From contig NZ_CP019728.1 of the NCBI RefSeq assembly GCF_002005405.1, positions 1,550,001 through 1,614,000 on the forward strand: a stretch of 64,000 nt of DNA. The letters run 5' to 3'. Numbering within the stretch: position 1 is the stretch's first letter; each line of letters opens with the position of its first letter. Made by a program: the position numbers and the translations under genes. Source of the DNA: Jeotgalibaca dankookensis (GTDB taxonomy: Bacteria; Bacillota; Bacilli; Lactobacillales; Aerococcaceae). Below, in pieces: positions 17,200 through 26,546 of the stretch. The notes beneath the pieces were generated by a model. It ran no database searches. It had not been told where the DNA came from and saw only the letters and a list, made by a program, of their open reading frames with translations.

Positions 17200-17210
17200 G
17201 AATTATCGAA

Positions 17211-17239
17211 ATTATAACCATAAACTCATTTTAGGTCAA
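17211..17239 (-). promoter_or_regulatory. Promoter of the opp operon
   Basis: On the minus strand TTGACC (complement of 17234-17239) and TATAAT (complement of 17211-17216) are separated by exactly 17 bp. It lies about 70 nt before the oppA start, a near-consensus vegetative promoter. Confidence 0.8.
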
Positions 17240-17318
17240 GTAGTTTTTTAGAAAACAATAGACTTTTATTTTTTCGTTTGGTTTAATGATGACAAGAATC
17301 ACTTGGAGGTGTTTTTTT

Positions 17319-19277
17319 TTGGAAAAAGAAAAAGTAACAATGGCAAATCTTTTTGATTTAAAAAGCTTAGGTCAACCTATCATTCATGATGACCTTATTT
17401 TCTATATTGAAACGCAACCTAATAAGGATGAGAACGCTTATCATTCGCACATTTATAGTATTCATAAAATAACTAAAGAGCGCCGTCGTTGGGGGGACGC
17501 TGGAACAAGCCAATCGCTTTTAACCATTTCTCCTAATGGTAAATATTTAGCATATTTAGGAAATAATAATAAAGATAAAAAAATGCAAATCATGCTCATG
17601 CCTTTAGATGGTGGGAGTGCTTATGCGATTACCGATGAAAAAGAAGGGGTATCCCATTATGTTTGGACCCGTAATAGTGCGTCTTTGTACTACCAAACAT
17701 CTGTAAAAAATGAGGAAGATTCTCATGAAGATACGAAACAGCCTCATGCAATCATCATAAACAAATTAACTTACAAGCAAGACGGTTTGGGTATCTTTCC
17801 ACAAAATCTCACCTATCAAATTAAAAAAGTCGACATTGCGAGCCTTGCTAAACAGCTTCTCTTAGAAGAAAAGCGTGAAATTGGTGTTGCTTATGTTTCA
17901 CACGACGAAAGCTATTTATTAGTAAGCGATCAATTAGATCCAAATGACGAGTGGAATTATGGGGAAACTGTTTATTACTACGATATTAGTTCTAAAGAAA
18001 AACGCTCTTTAACAACGCGTATTCCTAAAGGAAATTTTTCTTTTGCAGCGATGTCTGAAGCGGAAGACTATTTACTATTGAGTGGAAATAATTTTGACTA
18101 TGCCTTCGTTAGCTTGAGTCAAGTTTACGGATATGATATGGAAACCCATCAATTAGTCTGTTTAACAGAAAATTTAGATTTAGAAGTGAGTGATGCTCTG
18201 GTAGCCGATTTCCAGCAAAATACGAGCGGTGTCAAAATTGAATGGTTAAACGATTCAGAATTTTTATTCCCTGTAACGAAACATGGTAAAATTCAATTGT
18301 ATAAGGGAGATCGAACTGGTAAAACTGAACTAATCTTTGACCAACGTCTACACCTAACAGATGGAAAAATAGATAAATCTACTAATCAGTTAGCCGTTAC
18401 TTTTTCAACATTAACAAAAACATCTGAATTAGCACTTTTAAACCTAGATACAGGTCAATTAGATATTTTGTATCAGCCTAATAAACCTTTTTTCAAGCAT
18501 CACGCGCTCGTTGAACCGGAGATGTTTTGGTATAAAGGCGCTGATAACTGGGATATTCAAGGCTGGTATTTACCCCCTCTAGAAGAAAAAAATAATCATC
18601 CGGCAGTTCTGTATATTCATGGTGGACCGCAAGTTGCTTACGGCGAATCATTCTTTTATGAAATGCAAGTTATGGCAGCTGAAGGTTATGGCGTTATTAT
18701 GCTTAATCCCCGTGGTGGAAACGGTTATGGTCAAGCCTTTGTCGCTTCTATTTTAGGAGATTATGGAAATAAAGATTTTGATGATTTGATGTTAGGAACC
18801 GACTATATACTTGAACAGCATCCTGAAATTAATAAAAATGCTATCTATGTGATGGGCGGAAGTTATGGTGGTTTTATGACTAACTGGGTGGTTAGCCATA
18901 CGAATCGTTTCAAAGCAGCAATTTCACAACGCTCTATCTCAAACTGGATTAGTTTCTATGGGACAAGTGACGTTGGTGCTTTCTTTGTAGAATTTCAGTT
19001 GAAGCGTGATTTATCTGACATGGTTGGGCTTTGGAATATGTCACCCCTTGCTTATGCTTCCCAAGTTAAAACGCCTCTTTTCCTTATGCACAGTGAGCAA
19101 GATTTGCGTTGTCCTTTGGAACAGGCGCAACAATTCTATGTCGCAATGAAAAAAAACGGTGTTGAAACTAAATTAATGACTTTTCCAGATTCTGATCATG
19201 GTCTATCTCGTAATGGTTTGCCAAACCTGCGTCTGGAACGTTCCAAAGCGATTTTTGATTGGTTAGCGACGCATTAG
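17319..19277 (+). CDS. S9-family prolyl-oligopeptidase-like peptidase (acylaminoacyl-peptidase type)
   Basis: This cytosolic serine peptidase of ~652 residues has an N-terminal beta-propeller (to about residue 390) and a C-terminal alpha/beta hydrolase. The nucleophile motif is GGSYGGFM, the acidic residue lies in HSEQDLRCP and the histidine in DSDHGLS, a complete catalytic triad. Start: TTG at 17319 has GGAGG nine bases upstream, whereas the ATG at 17340 has no usable site; a longer frame opens at 17286. It likely degrades short peptides, which fits its position next to, and divergent from, the opp peptide-uptake operon. Confidence 0.88.
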   Translation: MEKEKVTMANLFDLKSLGQPIIHDDLIFYIETQPNKDENAYHSHIYSIHKITKERRRWGDAGTSQSLLTISPNGKYLAYLGNNNKDKKMQIMLMPLDGGSAYAITDEKEGVSHYVWTRNSASLYYQTSVKNEEDSHEDTKQPHAIIINKLTYKQDGLGIFPQNLTYQIKKVDIASLAKQLLLEEKREIGVAYVSHDESYLLVSDQLDPNDEWNYGETVYYYDISSKEKRSLTTRIPKGNFSFAAMSEAEDYLLLSGNNFDYAFVSLSQVYGYDMETHQLVCLTENLDLEVSDALVADFQQNTSGVKIEWLNDSEFLFPVTKHGKIQLYKGDRTGKTELIFDQRLHLTDGKIDKSTNQLAVTFSTLTKTSELALLNLDTGQLDILYQPNKPFFKHHALVEPEMFWYKGADNWDIQGWYLPPLEEKNNHPAVLYIHGGPQVAYGESFFYEMQVMAAEGYGVIMLNPRGGNGYGQAFVASILGDYGNKDFDDLMLGTDYILEQHPEINKNAIYVMGGSYGGFMTNWVVSHTNRFKAAISQRSISNWISFYGTSDVGAFFVEFQLKRDLSDMVGLWNMSPLAYASQVKTPLFLMHSEQDLRCPLEQAQQFYVAMKKNGVETKLMTFPDSDHGLSRNGLPNLRLERSKAIFDWLATH

Positions 19278-19374
19278 AATTGAGATTTGTTTATACAATC
19301 CAAACACTTCTCTCTATCCGAGCTCCCTTTTTTATGAGATACTCCTTCTTGTGATTTAAAGATGGAGGGAAACA

Positions 19375-20376
19375 ATGATTTATATTCAAGAAGCAATTCT
19401 ACATATTTTAGATCTAAATACCAACGAACCGATCTATTCGTTTGCTGGATTAGATATAACTGAAAAATTTACAATTGATTATATCCATGCCATGATTGGT
19501 AAAGTTGAAGATTCTGATAATATGAAAGAGGGAACACTTGCTGAAGGCGGTACGATAGTAACCATGTTAGAGCATATAACAGAGGACTTCGTAGGAGTGA
19601 CGCGGGCACTTAGTGATAAGTTTTTTAAAATCACTAAATTAAATCCAGAGATTCCACCCGCTGATTTATTATTTACACGCTTTACCATGGATGACGTTCC
19701 TTGTCTGGGTCTCTTTAAACTAAATTATTCAGATAGTTTGACTCATTACGTTTCTAATGAAACAGACACCTTGACGAATCAACTGATTATCAATCGGGCG
19801 ATTCTTCCTAGTGCGCGTCAAGCCATCCAAGAAGGTATGGTTTTGAACCTGGAAACTATGCAGTTTCATGTCATTGAAAAGAAACAAATGATTACTGAAC
19901 TAGCTGAGAAAAAGTTTTACTTTACTGAAATGTTTTTGGAAGAATCGACAAAACCAAGTTTGAAGGAAAATATTACGATTATTAAAAAAGCAGTTCAAAA
20001 AACAAGTAAAGCTTTTAATGATGAAGAATTTGTAGCCCTTGCCGAAACAAAGCGGGCTATTGTCCATAGCATGGAAGAAGAGAGTGTCATTGATAATCAA
20101 GTGATTGCGGAACAACTCTTTGGAGAGAATTATGCTAAGAAAGAAAAATTCTTTGAAGAAGTTCAGGAATTAGGCTACGTCAATCGCGCTCCTGCAGAAA
20201 TGGCGCTTGCTGGACCTAAATTTTCTAAGCAAAAACTGCGCTTAAATAACGGGATTGAACTGAGCATCCCATTAGATTTGTATCAAGATTCTGATGTTGT
20301 CGAATTCATTAACAATCCCGACGGAACCACCTCGGTTATGATAAAAAATATAGAAAAAATTAAGAACTTATTTTAA
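19375..20376 (+). CDS. Nucleoid-associated protein, YejK/NdpA family
   Basis: The 333-residue protein matches the 37-kDa nucleoid-associated family (YejK/NdpA) in length and sequence pattern, starting MIYIQEAILHILDL and with GTLAEGG and C-terminal NNGIELSIP motifs. Members bind the nucleoid; their exact biochemical role is unsettled. GGAGGGAAAC precedes the ATG. It lies 97 nt after the peptidase gene and ends at a bidirectional terminator facing the ABC exporter genes. Confidence 0.8.
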   Translation: MIYIQEAILHILDLNTNEPIYSFAGLDITEKFTIDYIHAMIGKVEDSDNMKEGTLAEGGTIVTMLEHITEDFVGVTRALSDKFFKITKLNPEIPPADLLFTRFTMDDVPCLGLFKLNYSDSLTHYVSNETDTLTNQLIINRAILPSARQAIQEGMVLNLETMQFHVIEKKQMITELAEKKFYFTEMFLEESTKPSLKENITIIKKAVQKTSKAFNDEEFVALAETKRAIVHSMEEESVIDNQVIAEQLFGENYAKKEKFFEEVQELGYVNRAPAEMALAGPKFSKQKLRLNNGIELSIPLDLYQDSDVVEFINNPDGTTSVMIKNIEKIKNLF

Positions 20377-20380
20377 AGAT

Positions 20381-20421
20381 AAAAACCTCGTTACTCCTAT
20401 AAAAAGAGTAGCGAGGTTTTC
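20381..20421. terminator. Bidirectional terminator between convergent genes
   Basis: CCTCGTTACTC (20386-20396) pairs with GAGTAGCGAGG (20406-20416) with one wobble. It is flanked by A- and T-runs and serves both the nucleoid protein gene and the ABC exporter operon. Confidence 0.8.
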
Positions 20422-20425
20422 ATTT

Positions 20426-22189
20426 TTAAAGCTGACTTAATAAGTTGGATTGTGTTTTATAGAGATCGTAATAGTATCCACGCTGTTTAATTAATTCCTC
20501 ATGACTGCCGGATTCTAAGATTCGATGATCGCCGATATAAAAAATACGGTCGCTATTGCGAATAGTTGAAAGCCGATGGGCTACTACGATGGCAGTTCGC
20601 CCTACCAATAGTCGATCCAGTCCTTCTTGTAAGGCCAACTCTGTTTGTGTATCAATACTTGATGTTGCCTCATCTAATATTAGAACTTTTGGATCGGATA
20701 ATAAGGTACGCGCAAAAGAAATCAGTTGCCTTTGTCCAGCTGATAGCGTACTTCCACGCTCTTGAACGTAGGTATCATAACCAGATTTCAAGTTCATAAT
20801 GAAGTCATGGGCAAGAACAATTCTAGCTGCTAAAATAACTTCTTCTTTCGTTGCATCCAATTTCCCATAACGAATATTCTCGAAAATAGTTCCAGAAAAA
20901 ATAAAGGTATCTTGTAACATTACCCCTACTTCCTGCCGCAATGAAGCAACTGTAACATCCCTTATATCGATGCCATCAATTAAAATCTTCCCTTCGTCAA
21001 CATCGTAAAACCGCGGGATGAGGTTGGTTACGGTTGATTTACCCGCTCCAGTTGCCCCAACTAAAGCGATTGTTTCGCCTGGTTTTACCTTGAAAGATAA
21101 ATGTTCAAAGATTGGTTGATCTTCTTTATAGCCGAAACTCACATCTTCAAAAATTAATTCACCATTGATAGGTGGCATTACAAATGCGTGTGGTGAATCG
21201 GTAATATGTGGCTCAATATCCATCATTTCAAAAACACGTTCTAAATAAACCGTTCCAGACACTAATGAATTATAGAAATTTCCTACGTTAACAATTGGAT
21301 TCCAAAAGTTGGTTACATAGGCAACAAATGCAATTAAGACACCCGTTGAAACCTCTACGCCAAGCCCTCGGATTCCGGCAAAATAAACAAATGAAATTGT
21401 AACCGAAGAAATTATCTCTATAATAGGCCCTAAAATAAATTGTACACGTACAGCTTTCATCCATGCTTGACTCTGCTGTTTGCTAACATTTGCAAAAATA
21501 TCCACGTTCATACCCTCTCGTGTAAAGGTTTGCGTTGTTTTAATTCCTTCAATCGATTCGTGAATGTACGTATTCAAATTTGCTTGTTTTTCACTTAATT
21601 CTTCATAAGCCACTCGTTGTTTATTTTTAATGATCATGGTGACAATAAATAATACTGGTAACAAAATCATACTATACAGAGTTAACATAGGGTCAATTGA
21701 AATCATAATGGTCAAAGTTACAACGATACTTAAAATATCGGAAATAACCGTTATGAGTCCCGACGATAGGATATTACTAAGGGAATTAATATAATTGACA
21801 ACTCGCACAAGTATTTCCCCGTGTGGACGTGTGTCAAAAAACTCAAAGCTCAATTTTTGTAAATGATTAAATAAATCTGAGCGTATGTCACGTAATACAT
21901 CTTGACCTAATTTAGAAATGTTAAAAATACGGTAACGAATAGCTAACCCATTTAATAAATTTGCAAGTGCAAATAGAACGATAACCCATAAAATGGCTCT
22001 CAGGTTTTCATTTGGAATAGCTGTGTCAATAACATAGCTCGTTAAATAAGGTCCTAAAACCATGACTAGGTTAGAAAATAAGATAACTCCTAATAACTTC
22101 ATTATATTTAATCGGTATGGTTTCAGATAGCTTCCAATCCGTCTAAAACCTTGAATGTCAATTTTATTTTTTTTTGATTTTTCAGCCAT
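20426..22189 (-). CDS. Heterodimeric multidrug ABC exporter, half with canonical Walker B (LmrD/BmrD type)
   Basis: The product has ~587 residues: six membrane segments (about 30-310) fused to a nucleotide-binding domain with Walker A GATGAGKS, signature LSAGQRQ and Walker B VLILDEATSSID, which has the catalytic Glu. The deviating signature plus canonical Walker B match the catalytic partner of heterodimeric exporters such as LmrCD and BmrCD. Start: ATG at 22189 with GGTGAGGAG upstream; a GTG at 22198 is an alternative. It overlaps the preceding half by 8 nt (ATGGCTGA), so the two subunits are translationally coupled. Likely substrates are lipophilic drugs or peptides. Confidence 0.9.
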   Translation of the reverse strand: MAEKSKKNKIDIQGFRRIGSYLKPYRLNIMKLLGVILFSNLVMVLGPYLTSYVIDTAIPNENLRAILWVIVLFALANLLNGLAIRYRIFNISKLGQDVLRDIRSDLFNHLQKLSFEFFDTRPHGEILVRVVNYINSLSNILSSGLITVISDILSIVVTLTIMISIDPMLTLYSMILLPVLFIVTMIIKNKQRVAYEELSEKQANLNTYIHESIEGIKTTQTFTREGMNVDIFANVSKQQSQAWMKAVRVQFILGPIIEIISSVTISFVYFAGIRGLGVEVSTGVLIAFVAYVTNFWNPIVNVGNFYNSLVSGTVYLERVFEMMDIEPHITDSPHAFVMPPINGELIFEDVSFGYKEDQPIFEHLSFKVKPGETIALVGATGAGKSTVTNLIPRFYDVDEGKILIDGIDIRDVTVASLRQEVGVMLQDTFIFSGTIFENIRYGKLDATKEEVILAARIVLAHDFIMNLKSGYDTYVQERGSTLSAGQRQLISFARTLLSDPKVLILDEATSSIDTQTELALQEGLDRLLVGRTAIVVAHRLSTIRNSDRIFYIGDHRILESGSHEELIKQRGYYYDLYKTQSNLLSQL

Positions 22190-23933
22190 TCTCCTCACCC
22201 ATCCCTGCTTGTCCTAGCTGTTCTTCATAAATTTTACTATAAGCGCCACCTTTTTCTAACAATTGTGTGTGCGTCCCCCGTTCAATAATCTCTCCTTTTG
22301 ATAGTATCAATATTTGATTGGCATTTTTTACAGAAGAAATACGATTGGCAATAATAACCGTTGTTTTACGATTCTCATTTTCTTTTAAGCCTTTTTGAAT
22401 TTTTACTTCCGTTTCCATATCTACTGCTGAAGTGGTATCATCCAAAATTAAAATAGATGGTTCTTTTATTAATCCTCTTGCTAAGGATAACCGTTGTTTT
22501 TGTCCCCCCGATAGACCACTGCCTCGTTCGCCTAGATAGGTCTCATATTGCTCAGGCATCTTTTCAATAAATTTGTTGGCGTCTGCTACACGGGCTACCC
22601 TTTGAACAGATTGAAAGGGAGCATTAGGTATCCCGTAGGAGATATTTTCTTTGATGGTATCTGAAAAGAGAAAAACATCTTGCATCACTACTGCAATTTG
22701 TTGACGTAGTTCAATGACGTTCATTTCCTTAATATCAATGCCATCAATTAACACCCGTCCTTCTGTTGGGTCAAAGAAACGTGAAATTAAATTGACGAGT
22801 GTGGACTTACCAGACCCCGTTTCCCCTAAGATACCTAACGTCTGACCTGCTTCGAGATGGAAGTTAATGTTGCGAATAACATCTACTTCAGGTTCATCTG
22901 GGAAAGAAAAAGATACATTCTCAAAGGTAATTTCACCTCTTAATTTTGGAATACTGATTCTTTCTTCTACTGGTATTTCTGGTTCAATCGCTAGCATCTC
23001 ACGGATTTTCAGCGTACTTGCATCGAAGTTTTGTAAGTCATTTACGTGGTTCCCAACGTTACGCATAGGAACGTTCACCATCCATATCAACCCATTAAAG
23101 GTAACAAAATTCCCAATTGACATAGCATTTGAAATGACAAACATGCCGCCAGCTCCAATTGCAATAACCGACATTAAACTTGCAAACACTTCAATAGCTG
23201 GTAGATAAGTTGAAGAGATTTTGGCCGAATTTAAATTACGTTGTCTAAAATCTTCATTTCGGACATTAAACTTTTCAATCTCATAGTCTTCGCGCGCAAA
23301 CGCTCGAACTACTTTGTTTCCACCAATATGTTCTTCTACCATCGTATTGAGCCGCGAAAAGCTTTCCCTAATTTGATAAAAAGCAGAACTAGCTTTTTTT
23401 GACAAGAGAATGGTTAATACAGCAATAAATGGTGCGACAATCAAAAGCATTAACATCAAACGCCATTCAATAGTGCCTAAAAAGATTAAGGCCGCAACAA
23501 AGAGAACGAGATTATCTAAGATATTAAAGTAAGTCCATGCAACGGCATGCCGTATGGCATCTGTGTCTCCCGTCATTCTTGCCATAATATCTCCTACCCG
23601 CGTATTATTAAAAAATGTAAAATCAAGTTCTTGTAATTTCGTATAGAGGTCTTGTCGAATTTCAAATAAAACATCTTGGCTAATTTGTTCAAACTTTATT
23701 TGGTAAAGGTAACGCATTCCCATCCGGAAGACAGTTGCTCCAATTAACAATCCTAATAAAGGAAGCAACCAATCAAGTTGTTGGTTATTGATGACTTGAT
23801 CGACAATAAGACCGCTGATATAGGGAGTCACAATATTCATAAGAGCAATTATAATCGTTAAGATACTCGCCCAAGTCCAACCAAACCAGTATGGCCGAAT
23901 ATATTTTTTTATCCATCCTAAACTACTATCCAA
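22182..23933 (-). CDS. Heterodimeric multidrug ABC exporter, half with degenerate Walker B (LmrC/BmrC type)
   Basis: This 583-residue half-transporter has six membrane segments, then Walker A GETGSGKS, signature LSGGQKQR and Walker B ILILDDTTSAVD. Asp replaces the catalytic Glu, the hallmark of the non-hydrolytic site in LmrC/BmrC/TM287-type subunits. It starts at TTG 23933 (GGTGG seven bases upstream); no earlier or near ATG fits the homologous N-terminus KKYIRPYWFGW. It is the first gene of the two-gene operon. The AraC-type regulator is divergent from it, about 180 nt away. Confidence 0.9.
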   Translation of the reverse strand: MDSSLGWIKKYIRPYWFGWTWASILTIIIALMNIVTPYISGLIVDQVINNQQLDWLLPLLGLLIGATVFRMGMRYLYQIKFEQISQDVLFEIRQDLYTKLQELDFTFFNNTRVGDIMARMTGDTDAIRHAVAWTYFNILDNLVLFVAALIFLGTIEWRLMLMLLIVAPFIAVLTILLSKKASSAFYQIRESFSRLNTMVEEHIGGNKVVRAFAREDYEIEKFNVRNEDFRQRNLNSAKISSTYLPAIEVFASLMSVIAIGAGGMFVISNAMSIGNFVTFNGLIWMVNVPMRNVGNHVNDLQNFDASTLKIREMLAIEPEIPVEERISIPKLRGEITFENVSFSFPDEPEVDVIRNINFHLEAGQTLGILGETGSGKSTLVNLISRFFDPTEGRVLIDGIDIKEMNVIELRQQIAVVMQDVFLFSDTIKENISYGIPNAPFQSVQRVARVADANKFIEKMPEQYETYLGERGSGLSGGQKQRLSLARGLIKEPSILILDDTTSAVDMETEVKIQKGLKENENRKTTVIIANRISSVKNANQILILSKGEIIERGTHTQLLEKGGAYSKIYEEQLGQAGMGEENG

Positions 23934-24050
23934 GACACTTCCACCTTTCTATTTATGTTATTATCAGTGTAATTCAAACTATGTGTCCTTACTATGGAGG
24001 ATCCATTCATACATTATGGACAATATTATCGCCCTGATAACTGTCAAGCG

Positions 24051-24079
24051 TTGCATCTCATGTATCAAATCGCTATACT
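24051..24079 (+). promoter_or_regulatory. Promoter of the AraC regulator gene
   Basis: TTGCAT (24051-24056), a 17-bp spacer and TATACT (24074-24079) lie 36 nt upstream of the ATG. On the opposite strand TTGACA (complement of 24042-24047) is a possible -35 box for the ABC exporter operon, but its -10 is poor. Confidence 0.65.
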
Positions 24080-24115
24080 TTTAAGTAAACAGAAGATACG
24101 TTGGAGGTCATCGTG

Positions 24116-24946
24116 ATGCTTCATATTGACTCAAAAACATTTAATCCGGAAATCTTATATGCTTTTGATGCTTATTCATCAGGACCGAGTATTGGAAAAA
24201 GCCACTCTCATGACTTTTTTGAGATGTCTGTTATGTTAGATGGCCAGTCTTATTATGATATTGAAGGTCACATCCACCATGTTCATAAAGGTGCGATATT
24301 GCTCCTCAATCCTGGTGTAAAACATCAAGTTTCTACTCCTGAAGGAGAGACGAATCGCCAGTTGCATCTAGGTCTGCGTCATTTTGCAATCGATCGTTTC
24401 CCGAAGAATTTCTTTCCACTCAATACTACCGTCACTTATTTATCAGAATATCAAGATGTTTTTTCCCAAACTTGCCAAGAAATAATGACGGAACGTCTCG
24501 AAAGAAAAAAAGGGCATGCAGTTATTTTAAAGGGCTTGATATTAAAACTGATGATTTATATTTTACGAGATAAAACTTCTGATTCTAAAGAAGATACAGC
24601 TCTTATTTTGTCAGAGGAAGACTATAACCGACAACAATTAGTGACTGAAGTTAAATTATATATGGAATCTCATTATTCAGAAGACATCACCTTAAGTGAT
24701 ATTGCACAAGCTTTTTACACCAGCCCGGCTACTATTTCACGTGCTTTTAAAGACCAGCTGGACGATTCTCCTATTAATTATTTGATTCAATATCGTTTAG
24801 AAAAAGCAAAATCTCTGATAGAAAACCATCCTGACATTAGCGTGACTGATACAGCACAATTAGTAGGTTATGAAGATGCTCTTTATTTCAGTAAGCTTTT
24901 TAAAAAGTATTATGGTAGCTCTCCCACTCACTATCGGGATTTTTAG
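24116..24946 (+). CDS. AraC-family transcriptional regulator with cupin sensor domain
   Basis: The 276-residue protein has an N-terminal cupin-like ligand domain (HSHDFFEMSVMLDG, HKGAILLLNPGVKH) and a C-terminal double helix-turn-helix of AraC type (DITLSDIAQAFYTSPATISR, VTDTAQLVGYEDALYFSKLFKK, GSSPTHYR). I chose ATG 24116, eight bases after GGAGG. Cupin-AraC proteins often sense sugars or related metabolites. It lies 42 nt before the DUF1576 gene in the same direction and is divergent from the ABC exporter, so either may be its target. Confidence 0.88.
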   Translation: MLHIDSKTFNPEILYAFDAYSSGPSIGKSHSHDFFEMSVMLDGQSYYDIEGHIHHVHKGAILLLNPGVKHQVSTPEGETNRQLHLGLRHFAIDRFPKNFFPLNTTVTYLSEYQDVFSQTCQEIMTERLERKKGHAVILKGLILKLMIYILRDKTSDSKEDTALILSEEDYNRQQLVTEVKLYMESHYSEDITLSDIAQAFYTSPATISRAFKDQLDDSPINYLIQYRLEKAKSLIENHPDISVTDTAQLVGYEDALYFSKLFKKYYGSSPTHYRDF

Positions 24947-24988
24947 AATTATAACCTTTCAAAAAACTGCAAAGTAAAGGAGCACGTC

Positions 24989-26335
24989 ATGCTAACAATT
25001 CCTGTGCATCATTATCCAGATCTACGGACACTTCCGACAAAAATTTTATATCAACTCTTTATTCTTATCTCAATTATAATGGCGGTTGTCGCTTTCTTTT
25101 TTAATACCCCCCTCGAAATTTGGGATGGATTTTGGCTGATTATGCGTTCACCTGCAAATTTACTGACCGATTATATGGCTTTGGCAAATCCAGGAGCTAC
25201 CTTGATAAATGCTTCAATTATGACCTTGCAAGCTTTGGTGGTTGTCCGCATTTGTAATGCTAAAATAAATGGACCGGTTATTGCAGCGCTTTTTTTGATT
25301 ATTGGCTTTTCTTTCTTCGGTAAAAACTTTTACAATTCTATGCCAATCGTCCTAGGTAGTCTTTATTACGCGAAAGTCACCCGTAATCCGCTTGAAAAGT
25401 CCTTATTGGCAGCTTTATTTGGAACTGCTCTAGGCCCCTTGGTTAGCGAACTGAGCTTTAACGAAGGGTTTCCACTCGTGATTGGAGTGAGTATGGGCTA
25501 TCTTGCCGGTTTTATTGTGGGCTTTATTTTACCGCCACTTTCTAGACATGTGATTACCTTTACTAAAGGATTCAGCTTATATAATGTTGGTTTTACTTCA
25601 GGTTTTCTTGGAACGCTTGTTATTTCTTTAATGCGAAGTTTTGGAATGACTGTTGAAAACTCTCTACTCATCTCCAGTCTTCATACAAGGCCCTTTACAC
25701 TTCTATTAATTACTTTTTTTACTGCAATTTTTATATTTGGTTTTTTTATTAATAATAAAAACTTCAAGGGTATCAAAGATATACATGAACAAACCGGTCA
25801 ACTTTCTACTGATTTTATTGATGTAGGAGGTATCGGAGCAACCTTCATGAACATGGGCATGCTCGGTGTTTTTTCCACGCTCTATGTGTTGGCATTAGGC
25901 GGTGATTTGAGTGGACCAGTTATTGGCGGTATTTTGAGTGTGGTGGGGTTTGGAGCCTTTGGCAAAACCTTATTGACAGCGACACCTGTGATGATTGGTG
26001 CAACAATTATGTCTCATTTAACCTTACATGACACGCGAACAGCTCCCATTTTAATCGCGATTTTATTTGCAACAACGCTCTCTCCCATAACTGGGCGTTA
26101 CGGAGCCATCGTTGGGATGATAGCAGGCGCCCTACACCTAGCTATGGTAACAAATGTTGGATTTTTATACGGTGGGGTTAATTTATATAACAATGGTTTC
26201 GCTGGTGGACTAATTGCTGCTATGATGGTACCAATATTAGAAGCAATCCACGTCCATCGCGTTGCCCGTCTAAATCCAGACCGTCCCGAACTTGATCCTG
26301 CTGAAGAAATTGAACGGCTTGAAGCTGGCGAATAA
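24989..26335 (+). CDS. DUF1576-family membrane protein
   Basis: This is an integral membrane protein of 448 residues with around ten or more hydrophobic segments and a two-fold look: similar Gly-rich segments (GFSFFGKNFYNSMP and GFGAFGKTLLTATP) recur, suggesting an internal duplication. It matches my recollection of the DUF1576 family; transport is likely but the substrate is unknown. The C-terminus is cytoplasmic and acidic. AAAGGAG precedes the ATG. It is probably cotranscribed with the AraC gene. A relic of a second copy's tail lies at 28933-29004. Confidence 0.8.
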   Translation: MLTIPVHHYPDLRTLPTKILYQLFILISIIMAVVAFFFNTPLEIWDGFWLIMRSPANLLTDYMALANPGATLINASIMTLQALVVVRICNAKINGPVIAALFLIIGFSFFGKNFYNSMPIVLGSLYYAKVTRNPLEKSLLAALFGTALGPLVSELSFNEGFPLVIGVSMGYLAGFIVGFILPPLSRHVITFTKGFSLYNVGFTSGFLGTLVISLMRSFGMTVENSLLISSLHTRPFTLLLITFFTAIFIFGFFINNKNFKGIKDIHEQTGQLSTDFIDVGGIGATFMNMGMLGVFSTLYVLALGGDLSGPVIGGILSVVGFGAFGKTLLTATPVMIGATIMSHLTLHDTRTAPILIAILFATTLSPITGRYGAIVGMIAGALHLAMVTNVGFLYGGVNLYNNGFAGGLIAAMMVPILEAIHVHRVARLNPDRPELDPAEEIERLEAGE

Positions 26336-26338
26336 AAA

Positions 26339-26380
26339 ACACGAAAACCTCAAAATCTTAAAGAGGTTTTCGTGTTTTTA
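26339..26380 (+). terminator. Terminator after the DUF1576 gene
   Basis: ACACGAAAACCTC (26339-26351) and GAGGTTTTCGTGT (26363-26375) form a 13-bp perfect stem, followed by TTTTTAT. Confidence 0.85.
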
Positions 26381-26384
26381 TAGT

Positions 26385-26514
26385 ACCGTTTTATTTGAAT
26401 CTTCGCTTGAATTCGATACTGCACTTCCCAAATAGAGATAGCTCCTGATAAATGCTTGGTCATCTGATCCATCACAAATTCGTAATCGTCGGAGTGGATT
26501 TTGTCTGTACAAAA
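26385..26514 (-). pseudogene. PAS-domain fragment, remnant of a sensor protein
   Basis: On the minus strand about 40 codons read IHSDDYEFVMDQ, then HLSGAISIWEVQYRIQAK, closely following the second half of a PAS_3 fold (HPDD, then E-x-EYRI-x-x-KDG). There is no start, the frame runs into the DUF1576 terminator, and a stop lies just upstream. I read it as the remnant of a PAS-containing signalling protein (GGDEF or histidine kinase type); the parent family cannot be told. Confidence 0.5.
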
Positions 26515-26546
26515 CTATAGTTGATAAACAACTTTTATTTATTACA

